Both the position numbers and the translations under genes were made by a program. From Teratosphaeria epicoccoides (Eukaryota > Ascomycota > Dothideomycetes > Mycosphaerellales > Teratosphaeriaceae): 64,000 nt of DNA. Below, in pieces: positions 55,097-64,000 of the stretch. The notes beneath the pieces are model-generated. The model saw nothing but the letters and a program-made list of their open reading frames with translations. It was not told the origin of the DNA and did not search any database. Within the stretch, counting starts at the first letter, position 1. Each line of letters starts with the position of its first letter. Location of the stretch: positions 186,001 to 250,000 of the forward strand of contig JADDMT010000018.1 in assembly GCA_021401465.1 (NCBI GenBank). The letters are read 5' to 3'.

Positions 55097-57745
55097 TCAG
55101 AGCCTTGCGCAGTGAAACCCCTCTTCATCCGCCTGGTCCGACATCTCGCGATTCGAAGGCATCCCCTCAGGCTCCCTCTCCATCTCATCCTTCTGCTCAA
55201 GCACTGTGTGAAATGAGTCATCCACTCCTGAATTGACCGTAATGGTAGCATCCGGATCCACAATATCAACCCTCTTCTTCATCGGCGAAGGACGCTCCGG
55301 CAGCTTGCGCCTGTCTCCCGCCCCACCAACGTCGTCACCGAGCTCCTGATCCTTCGTCAGCGTCTCCACAAACCCCTCCATAGTTTCCCTGTCACCGCCA
55401 AACTCCCCAAACACCCCCTTCCTCGGCTTCGGCCTCGTCCGCACACCATACTCGAGCCTCAGACGCAACCGTTCAAGCGCGCTCTTCGCCTCCACGCGTC
55501 TGAGATGCGTAGCACCAGCCCCCATGATGCGGCTTGCCATCCTCTTGATCTGGTCACTTAGTAAATCCACATCCTTATTGAAGGCTTTCTCCTCTTCCGG
55601 CACGGCAGGCTGACTTTTCCCGAAAGGGCCAGTCTTGACCGGCTTTGCGTCCACTTCGTCGAGGAAAGCAAAGTCAGAAAATCCGGCATCGATAGCGATG
55701 TCGAGGATTGAGATGAGATTGAGAATGAGATCGTAGTCGGACTGCTCGCTCATGGAATACTCCGGTGCGGTCTTGAGGCGCTTCATCATGATGCCTACCC
55801 ATTCTCGAGATGTGAGGGGACGCGACTTTTGAGATCTGGTGACGAGGTAAAGAGCCAGTCTGCGGCGGTAGACGTGGACCTGAGTGGAGGTCGCTGGCAG
55901 TGAGGCGACGAGTCGAGCCTGCATGTTGAGTGACAGCTTCTCATCCGTCAAGAGTTTCATATACGCGTGCTTGTACAGCTTCTCGACTTCTTGCGGCTGC
56001 ACCGCATCGCACAGGGCCTCTATTGCGTCGGACAGTGCTTGTCGCAAGCCTATCCTTTCCCTGACGAAGTCATCGTTGTTGGCCAAAGCCAGGTCGCAGA
56101 TGGCTTGCCCGATGGCCCCTGTGCCGGCTATTGAAGCACAGTACTGAAGGACCCTAGCGACAAATGGCAATCCAGGCGCCTTGTCTGGCAGTTGGACCGC
56201 GGATTCAGTGCCAGCTCCGAAGTTATTGCTTGGGCCGCTCTGGCGCCGACGCGCTGCTGCCTTGTCAATCTTTCGGGGCTTGCAGTCCACGCATTGATGC
56301 TCGAAATCTACAAACATCTCTTGCCTATCATGCTCGGGGTAATAGCACGTGCTATGTTGCCAGGTGTCGCAATTGTCGCAAGCAATGGTTCTACCACGCT
56401 CTTCGTTCACGCCACATATGCAAGATACGACGTCCTCTGGAGGTTCAGTGGGTTGTGAAGACATCGGTACATCGCCGGCCGCGGGTGGAATCCTGTCGAA
56501 GGCGGGCTTTTCTTGACCAGTCGATACTGTCGTCCAATACCATGTCTGCAATGTCGACAAAACCTTGCAATCAATTTGTTCGGCGTGCTCAGTCGCCGCT
56601 CGAATGATCTCCACATACGCCTCACAAAGCTCTTCTCGAGGCTCGTAAATCAGCTGCTGAGCGAACCACGTTGTGACTTCTTTGTTGAGCATGTTGCAAG
56701 ACGCCAGATCCGCCAACCATCCAGAAAGACAAGCTTGCTCTCTCGTCTCCATGTCATCCAGACCCTCAGCCCAGCTCGCAGGGGGTAGACTGCGATGAGG
56801 GAAGTCGGCGTCCTTGGCCTTTCGCGGCTGATCCTTGAAGTAAGAGAATGTCTCCTGTCGCTCAAGAGCTTCCGTACGCGCCAGAGCCAAGATGGTCCGC
56901 TGGTTTTCGTCCTCTTCGGCGTCGAACATCTCGGTCAGCTTCGCAGCATCCAGATGTGTCAAGGAGGTTGCTGAAGCGGCCTCAGTCACACATAACTTTG
57001 CTGCCGCCTCCACTGCCGCCTCTGCCTCCGCGATCCTGATAGCGGCTTCCTGCCGGTTCCGAGAGTCTGCCGCCATCTTCGCCAAGCTGAATCTGTACGT
57101 TGGTCTGGGCGGACTTTGGGGCGGCTTTGGCTTGGTGAACGTGCTTCTGCTGCTTCCGCGCTCCGTCGCCAAACGATCGGACCCTCTTTTCTTCCTGTCA
57201 TGGCCGTTTGACGGCGGCAGGGCAGGGCTCGTTTCCTTGTCTAATGGTGGAGTCATCTTCATCTTCTTGCGCGGCATGAAACTGTCCAGATCCGCCAACT
57301 CGTCCATAGTATCGCTGTCCGAGTCTGAGTTTATCACGGCGGGCAGACCGTCGCATATCACGCGTCTGCTGCTGCCCGAGCTCTGAGGATTCGAAGAGAG
57401 TGTCGAGAAGGAGGGGAATGAACGCGATGGTTGTGTGGCAGGAGGAGCACGTGATTCTGGCGCAGTGATCGGTGAAGGTGATCGTCTTGGAGGTGTCGGT
57501 GATGGGACGGCGACTGGAGCCATCTTGCGCTGTGGCGCTGAGAACGGAGACGGACTGGAGTGAAATAGAGCATTGTCCGCAGTGCTGCTGGGCGAGGCAC
57601 TTGACACTCTCGGCGGCGTCTGGTTGGGAGTCCGTTCGAATGGGGAGGATTCATCACTCGTGCTGTCTCGATGCTTGGGCACTGTGTAAGGCTTGAAGAA
57701 ATCTCGAATATTTCTGTTATGGTTATGGATCTTCTTGGGCGGCAT
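55097..57745 (-). CDS. PHD-finger nuclear protein, otherwise unrecognised
   Basis: A single exon of 882 residues. It opens with a basic segment and the motif IRDFFKPYTVP (about residues 13-23), which resembles a PCNA-interacting or similar short linear motif. Residues 25-230 are Ser/Pro-rich and disordered. Two helical regions follow, at about 290-415 (WAEGLDDMETREQACLSGWL) and 520-790 (QARLVASLPATSTQVHVYRR, LALYL). Between them, at about 441-487, is a C4HC3 PHD finger: CICGVNEERGRTIACDNCDTW, QHSTC and later CVDC. PHD fingers of this type read histone H3 tails. The flanking helical halves may belong to a Pezizomycotina-specific genome-maintenance family, perhaps an Nse5/Nse6-like Smc5/6 partner, but that is a guess. 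No intron signals surround the PHD segment. Confidence 0.8.
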   Translation of the reverse strand: MPPKKIHNHNRNIRDFFKPYTVPKHRDSTSDESSPFERTPNQTPPRVSSASPSSTADNALFHSSPSPFSAPQRKMAPVAVPSPTPPRRSPSPITAPESRAPPATQPSRSFPSFSTLSSNPQSSGSSRRVICDGLPAVINSDSDSDTMDELADLDSFMPRKKMKMTPPLDKETSPALPPSNGHDRKKRGSDRLATERGSSRSTFTKPKPPQSPPRPTYRFSLAKMAADSRNRQEAAIRIAEAEAAVEAAAKLCVTEAASATSLTHLDAAKLTEMFDAEEDENQRTILALARTEALERQETFSYFKDQPRKAKDADFPHRSLPPASWAEGLDDMETREQACLSGWLADLASCNMLNKEVTTWFAQQLIYEPREELCEAYVEIIRAATEHAEQIDCKVLSTLQTWYWTTVSTGQEKPAFDRIPPAAGDVPMSSQPTEPPEDVVSCICGVNEERGRTIACDNCDTWQHSTCYYPEHDRQEMFVDFEHQCVDCKPRKIDKAAARRRQSGPSNNFGAGTESAVQLPDKAPGLPFVARVLQYCASIAGTGAIGQAICDLALANNDDFVRERIGLRQALSDAIEALCDAVQPQEVEKLYKHAYMKLLTDEKLSLNMQARLVASLPATSTQVHVYRRRLALYLVTRSQKSRPLTSREWVGIMMKRLKTAPEYSMSEQSDYDLILNLISILDIAIDAGFSDFAFLDEVDAKPVKTGPFGKSQPAVPEEEKAFNKDVDLLSDQIKRMASRIMGAGATHLRRVEAKSALERLRLRLEYGVRTRPKPRKGVFGEFGGDRETMEGFVETLTKDQELGDDVGGAGDRRKLPERPSPMKKRVDIVDPDATITVNSGVDDSFHTVLEQKDEMEREPEGMPSNREMSDQADEEGFHCARL

Positions 57746-58234
57746 TGCAAGTTCGCGATCCCCTCAAAAGCCGACGCGCTGCGATGTTTTCCACGTTCAC
57801 ATGCAAGACGGAGAGTTTTGTCGCGTCGGTTGGGCACGCGTCTGGCCGGACGTGTCGATTTCGTGATTTACATGTCCCAAGGCGCACAAGCACTGCACAC
57901 AGCTCACGTTGAACACTTCCTCTTCTACGATCTGTATATAGATGCGTGCGCCAAGACGCATTTCCCTCCTGCTTCCCCAATACTCCATCTGACTCCCGCT
58001 GCCAAGCATAGCATCCGACTCCGCCCCACCAAACCCGTACGTCAGTGCTTATCTTCTTTCCGCCCCTTCTCTCTTCTCACACGTCGTTATATACAACAGA
58101 CAAAAGCCCGAAAGGGCAGCGCAGTGGGAGCGTCCGTCGCGCCATGACCTCTATCCGTGCTGGTATTTGTCCCAAAGCGTTTTCGGGGAGGATGTATCAA
58201 CATAGTATTTCAAGGAAAAGCGCCCCAACTACTG
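57746..58234. other. Intergenic
   Basis: It holds the upstream region of the PHD-finger gene and the 3' flank of the flippase gene. No coding feature was found. Confidence 0.65.
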
Positions 58235-61200
58235 TCATCTCCTCAGCTGCTCACTGATGTCCTGTCTACTTCTTGACGGCCCTTGTCCTGAATAGTTGCT
58301 TTCCATTCTCAGCAACTGCGCCGCACTCGTGAAATCTCGACTCGCTTCAAAACTTGGCCGTGTTCGATCCATGCTACTCCGGAGCCGATCGAAGCTCGGT
58401 CGCGGCCGATCCATACTCGGCCTGATCAAGTGCCCAGCCATCCCGCCTCGTGCCTCGTATTCCTCCGTCGTTGTCGTCGGTGTCGTGGGCGCCGTCTGGA
58501 ACTGCGGCGTGGGGCCATCAGGCGCCGGCGCTGGCGCTGTCGCTGGCCCAGCCGAATAAGCGGGTGGAAATGCGCGGTCAAGGCTCGATCTGTGGCCAGT
58601 ATAATCAGTACCATCGCTGCCATTTTGACTCCGCGCATTATGCGTTGTCGCTGTGGGCGCCACTGACGGTGGATATATTGGTCGCATGTCTTCTGACATG
58701 GCCTGAACGTGTCCGTTCTGTCTATCTCGGCTTTCTGCGCCCGGCCTTGAGATGTCCGATGAGGAGGCTGAGTCCTTGCCCGTGTGCATGGGTATTGCGA
58801 CGCTGGCTGGGTCGACGTCCTTGAGGTAGTCGAATTTGCCTTGAATGACTTCCTCGCGGACAATGTCAATGTCGCGGGGCATGTACATCTTCTGGAAAGA
58901 CTTTGCTGCGAAGCGTGGAGCTAAGCAGGCAACCACAGTGAGTAGGCTCACGGCCCAGAAGGACAGCTGCCCGAAAACTTGCGGCGCGGCCTCATAGAAC
59001 GTGAAGCCAGCAGTGAAAGCTGTGTACACTCCAGTCCAGAAGTAGATCAACAGGATCGAAATAGCGGTGATGAGCAACATGAACCAGTCCCAGCGGTAGG
59101 TGTTCATCAGGATATACAGGTTCACCACGATGACCGCTGGACAGGCAATGTACACACCCATCCGCTTGTAATCGCTGACGACCTGGCCAGATTCCGAGTT
59201 GAAGCTGGCAGTGTAGAAGATCAGGTACGTAAAGTAAAAGCAGATCACAGACTGGTATAAGCCATCGAACATATATGTCCAGAATTTGACTTGCGTCCAT
59301 TCCTTCCGTTCGATGCCTCGTCGGTAGAGCTGTGGTACAGCCAGCGATACCCTGTCGTCCACGTCTTGGTCCAGGATCCCCATGAAGATGACCGGCAACG
59401 AGGTAAAGGCCAAATTGTACAGCAGGATGTACGTGTAGTCAAAGGCGTACGAGCAATCCATGTTAGTATAGATCTGGTACCAGAAGAGCGCGAATGTCCA
59501 AACAATGTTCTGCAAATCACAGTCAGTACCACGGGAACACACGCAATACGTACCTTATGTGACGTACCTTGTAGAAGAAATTGGCAATGGTCTCCGCCAT
59601 CCTCCTGTAAGCCCATCGTCCATGTACCAGCATGAGACGGGTCAGGAATCTGAACTGTCCAATGGCAAAATCTGCGCTCATCACGGCCTGTCGACCTTCC
59701 TCACCAGCGATACCAACACCGACATCCGCTTCCTGGATCATGGCCACGTCATTGGCGCCGTCTCCAATGGATAAAGTCATGACCTCTAGGCCGTCTTTCA
59801 CCATCGACACCACTGCGGCCTTCTGCGAAGGAGACACGCGACAGCAAAGCACTGATCTGCACTCCTTGCATAGCAAAAGGAACTTCTGCTTCAGCTTCTC
59901 ATCAAGCATAAGCTTGAGAGTGTCGCCGTCCACCACAAGCGCGTGTGTGGGTGCCGGAGGCTCGTGGTTTTTCTTCGCGGCCTTGAGCTCAGCATCAGAG
60001 CCGGTCTTCCCGAAAGTGTTGAGATTTTGTTCCAGAAGGGCTTCTGCAGATTCCAGGCTGTCATCCTCCACCCGCAAGACAATTAGGTCCATGTCGTTGT
60101 CCAGCAAATTACAGGAGAATCCAATGTTGATCGCAGTCTCAACCTTGTCACCTGTTAGCACCCAGAGCTTGATACCAGCCTGCGCAAGCAATTGGATGGC
60201 GTCCGGAACACCCTCCTGCAGCCTGTCTTCGATCGCAGTCCCGCCGAGCAAGTCCAGGTCTCTCTCGATCTCATCGGCGACCTGATCCAACTTTTCTTCT
60301 CGATCTTGCACCGCCGCTGCAGCGATGTCGTGCTTAACATTCCAGGCTTTGTAGGACTCCTCATCTAGCTCGCGCTGTGCAATACACAGTGTTCGTAGAC
60401 CCTCTCTAGCAAACATTTCAAGGTGTTCGGCCGTCTGAGCACGAAGCTCCTTCTGGGCGCCACTCTTTAGACGCGAGTAGATGACACTATCGGCACCTTT
60501 GCAGAACAAGATGATTTTGCCATCTGGCATCTTGATGATCGCGCTCATCCTCTTTCGGGCAGAATTGAATTCCAGGGTGTTCAAGACCTGGTACTCCCGC
60601 TCCTCCCCAAGGACATTGACAATGATGCCCTCATTGGTGCGACCGACGACCGTGAACCCGACGTCTCTCGCCGTGGCCACCAAAGCTGCCTCATCCGGGG
60701 ACTGCGCCTTGAATTCTATTCGAGGCGGGTCGCCCGGTGTGCGCTCAGTGATGACAGTGTGACACAGCCCCAGAGCCAGCATGAACTGTTTGCAAGCTGC
60801 CCCCTGCACAGGTCCGCTATCACCACGCAAGTCCGCGATGAAATGCGAAGATACAAATGTGAGATCTTCGTCACGCAGATACGGATTGTCGTGCAGATCG
60901 CGTAACGCTCTGAGCATCTTGATGCGATCCTCGGAGATCTCCGCCCGATGTCGAGCTCCCTCTTCTTCTACATTGATACCTTGACGCTTCTGCATACCCG
61001 CAAGCGCTTCTGTGTATGCCTCCCCATAGTTCTCGCCATTGATGGTACATTTCTTGAATTCCATGACGTTCTGCGTAAGCGTACCGGTCTTATCAGAAAA
61101 AATGTACTCGATCTGACCAAGATCATCTGAGATGTTCCAACTCTTCGGCGTACACGGATAGTCGATCTTCTCATAATACATGAACGTGTCGGAGTAGATG

Positions 61201-63086
61201 AAGAAGGCCTGCGCTGTCCGGATGATTTCCAGCGAGATGTACAGTGAAATGGGCACCAAGTTCTGGAACAAGATTATTGCGGCCCAGAAGGTGATGAAGC
61301 CATTCAAGCCAGGTGATCCTCCATAAGATCCAAATTCAAAGAATCTTATCGACGTCCTAGACTGTCCCCATGTGCTGCCTTCCACTATGGCGGCGACCAG
61401 GCACATGATGAACAGAATGATGAAGTTGTAAATAACATCCCAGTTGAGGTCCTTCGATATCCGTGCTCGCTTGGACGGTGTAATGCCAGAGTTGAGCATG
61501 ATCTTGGTCTCCTCTCCGGTAAAGGCAACCACACCGACGACCCATTCAGTGTTGCGTAAAGTGCAGCCACGTAAAAGCAGGTTATTGATGCCAACGGGCT
61601 CCGCCATTTCTTGCTTCGGTGCTTGAAGGTTCTTTGGGTCATGCTGATCCCACCTAACGACACCAGAGTAGGCATACAAATTCGCATGCGGTGGCTCACT
61701 CTCAAGTCTGAAGGCGGTCCTTTCGCAATCCCGTGCTCGCTTGACTCGAGTTCCGGAATGCAGCGCATTTCGGACCTTCAAGTTAGTCTCACCGTCCAGG
61801 TTCTTCGTCTCCACATAACACGCTCCGTCCGCATCACTGGTGGCAAGTACCACAATGTCGGCAGGAATCTGCTCCTCGTTGTAAAGCCGCACAAAGTCTC
61901 CTACCCGGCAGTTCTTCCAGTAGTCCCGCTTGAATCGAGCCTTCTCAGGCGCCTGTATCGTTGGGTCGATCAGACTGCCGTAGAACCTCCTGCCCACGTG
62001 CGATTCCACTGGTCGCCCATCGGGCGACGCTCTTGGCACCTCCAAGGTCTGTCTCGCGACCTCCGGGCCAGCGGCGTCGTTCTCCGACTCCACCACTTGT
62101 CCGCCGACTTTGTCCGAGCTTCGCGTTTGTCCAGGGACAGGTGAGGGGACAGGCGTCATCTCCACATCGTCCTCTCCAGCCATCACTGGCCCCTCATTGT
62201 CCAGCTCCTCATCTGCGTCCAGACGTGTTGTGAGCGTGCTGTATCGCCGCTCGTCGACGGGCGCCGTATGGACGTCCATAGCACGCTCGGCATAATGCTT
62301 ACCCTTGTCTGTCTTCTTCTGCTTCCGGCTCTTCATCCACCTCCAGACCGCGGCGATCATCCGGGTGTTCGCCTTTTTGAACTTACGCCATGGATTGATC
62401 CGCTCCTCCGCCGAGTTGACATTCTCCCAGTCCACCAGCCTGTGCACCGGCGCATTGTTGAGCTCGTTGTCCAGCACGGTTCTACGCCAATCCTCTATCG
62501 CATCCTTGATGGCTGTGATGGTGACAATGACAATCAGCGGCACTGCACTCAAACCTGGATTTGTGGCGCCAAAGATCGAGAAGAACTATCTCAGACACAC
62601 CGTCAGCACTGTCTTGTCAGCAGCATTTCATATATGTAAACGTACATCAAGGATAATGATCGCCAAGAAGTAGACGTTGGCAATATTGTGGAACTGAAAC
62701 CACAAGTTCTTCGGCACGAAGCTAATGGGCGTGTACTTGGCTGTCCGGATCTTGTTCCTTTTATATTGGTGCAATGGCCGCCCTTCGGCATTTCGCGCGG
62801 ATTCAGGTAATGGTATGTTGAAATATATCGTCCGCCCTGCCTGAGGCTGCGTATCTCCCTTCTCGGTCCCATCCTGCCCGTCCTGCTCCTGCTTAACGAG
62901 CTCCGAGTCCGTACCATTGCTGTCGCGGCCTTGCTGCTCCGCAGCCAGCTGTCGCGCTGCATTACGGTTGAATATGGATCTGCGCTTCTGCGTGGCCTTC
63001 TTCCCCGCCACTCGCTGTGTTGCCCATCGTATGCGCTTCACTGGGTTTGTCCGCTCACTGCTCTCTGCATATGGTGAGATGGCCAT
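58235..63086 (-). CDS. P4-ATPase phospholipid flippase, Dnf1/Dnf2 type
   Basis: Three exons (63086-62646, 62585-59568, 59509-58235) and introns of 60 and 58 nt give 1577 residues; yeast Dnf1 has 1571. The enzyme moves aminophospholipids or phosphatidylcholine from the outer to the cytosolic leaflet of the plasma or endosomal membrane. Landmarks: the N-terminal block ending LWFQFHNIANVYFLAIIILD, where splice 1 falls exactly at the end of the first span; DGETNLKVRN, the P4 form of the actuator loop; PISLYISLE in span 4; and the phosphorylation site DKTGTLTQN near residue 640. Nucleotide-binding and hinge motifs follow (KGADSVIY, GDGANDVAMIQ), with the last spans in exon 3. The cytosolic tail of about 190 residues is disordered and carries repeated R-x-S-hydrophobic-D/E motifs. 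The start is the first ATG of the frame. Confidence 0.94.
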
Positions 63087-64000
63087 GGTCCGTATTGTTA
63101 TCGCGCTGCAGCCCCCAGACAACGGCTATTTGGTCCCATGCGGCAGCATATAGACCTGTCGCCAGTACCGTCAGACTTCTGACGTGCCTGAATTCCTCGG
63201 CGCCACTACCTGCCTCTTCTAGCGAGCGACATCAGCTGGAAGGGCGCGCGACTGGGCTTGGGAATGCGCGGGCGTGGTCTCCGTGAATATGTAAAGTGTC
63301 GGCACGCCGACCGTGCAGACGAGCCAGCCAGCAGCGAGTGGATTATACTCGAGATATTGCGACAGTCCGTAAGAGAACAAAACGTGGATGTTTTTACACG
63401 CGCCCCAAGACGCTCGGGAAGAGCGGCTATGGTTGTAGGCGGAACGGTTTGAGAATCGCCGAGTAGATTACCAATGCAACACGGGGGCGTTTTTTTCTGT
63501 ATTATTTCTGTCCCAACAACGCAGACTCATATCAATAGGCTATTATTTCTGATGCATTCAACCCGGTGTGAGGTGTGCAGCACAGGGGCAGGTGTATCTA
63601 CAGGAGGAGGGCACGACCACACCCAACTCTATGTCATTGCTAAGCCAGCGCCGGACCAGCTGTCACCTGCGGCAGCAGAAGGAACCAGGCAACTTGGCAG
63701 GATCGCAACGCTGATCGCAGGGGCGTCCCCTTCTGCCGGCCGCGACTCAGACACTACAGGTCAGTCAAGCCAACCCGGCTTAAACATCCTGCTGCACATC
63801 AGCAAGTGCGTTGTCAGCGAGCTTTGACGCATCTACGTACATGTAGCTTTGTCTTCGGGCTTTACTGCTCGAAACTCCGTCCCGAGGGCCAGGCCGAGAC
63901 CGGGAGCGCCGAACGCCTGTGCACTGCTACCGGCCAGCCAGACGAGCGCAAATTGGCAACTTGTCCACATGTCCCGTCCTGGACTGGCAGCGCTTGCGTG
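63087..64000. other. Intergenic, flippase upstream region
   Basis: No supported gene up to the window edge. The plus-strand frame at 63474-63827 has no recognisable features. Confidence 0.5.

Overview
The window looks like an ordinary chromosomal segment of a filamentous ascomycete (Pezizomycotina). The gene set (RGS-LOV photoreceptor, DUF2235 hydrolase, Pep2-type protein, UBR1, DNF-type flippase) and the GC-moderate sequence with microsatellites suggest a Dothideomycete, but that class assignment is inference. Introns are short (41-136 nt, mostly 50-70), start GT and end AG, and often carry a CTRAC-like branch site. I assembled multi-exon models by hand; wherever I joined exons, the coding length is a multiple of three.

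Layout: 0.9-2.9 kb, cytochrome P450 (-). 5.2-9.1 kb, MIT-domain protein (-). 11.35-11.7 kb, small secreted cysteine-rich protein (+). 12.6-19.1 kb, UBR1 N-recognin (-). 19.7-20.1 kb, four-exon QCR9 (-), divergent from a PYM/WIBG-like gene (+, 20.3-20.9 kb). 21.7-22.1 kb, uncertain two-exon candidate (+). 24.7-25.8 kb, coiled-coil protein with eight exact 7-residue repeats (+). 26.1-28.5 kb, UBP14/USP5-type deubiquitinase (-). 28.9-29.7 kb, Hsp31/DJ-1 family (-). 30.6-32.8 kb, eight-exon DUF2235 protein (-). 34.0-36.8 kb, ferric reductase (-). 38.4-39.9 kb, RGS-LOV photoreceptor (+). 40.5-41.5 kb, exosome subunit Rrp43 (+). 42.5-43.5 kb, a coding stretch interrupted by an in-frame TGA (+). 45.4-47.4 kb, Pep2-type protein with a long tail (+). 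50.0-52.2 kb, Pcl-type cyclin (+). 52.8-53.2 kb, truncated Ecm33-like gene (-). 53.3-53.6 kb, possible gene relic (-). 54.0-54.8 kb, V-ATPase subunit E (+). 55.1-57.7 kb, PHD-finger protein (-). 58.2-63.1 kb, Dnf1-type P4-ATPase (-).

Most genes are unlinked housekeeping functions: protein turnover (UBR1, UBP14), respiration (QCR9), mRNA handling (PYM, Rrp43), vacuolar acidification (Vma4), lipid asymmetry (flippase) and cell-cycle or nutrient signalling (cyclin). There is no biosynthetic cluster, no intact transposon and no telomere. I recognised no tRNA, rRNA or other RNA gene by eye. The accessory parts are gene-poor gaps at 9.1-11.3, 20.9-24.7, 43.5-45.4 and 47.4-50.0 kb. The most interesting items are the RGS-LOV protein, an array of flippase-kinase-like sites in the P4-ATPase tail, a PHD finger inside an otherwise unrecognised nuclear protein, the small secreted six-cysteine protein, and three broken or partial genes.
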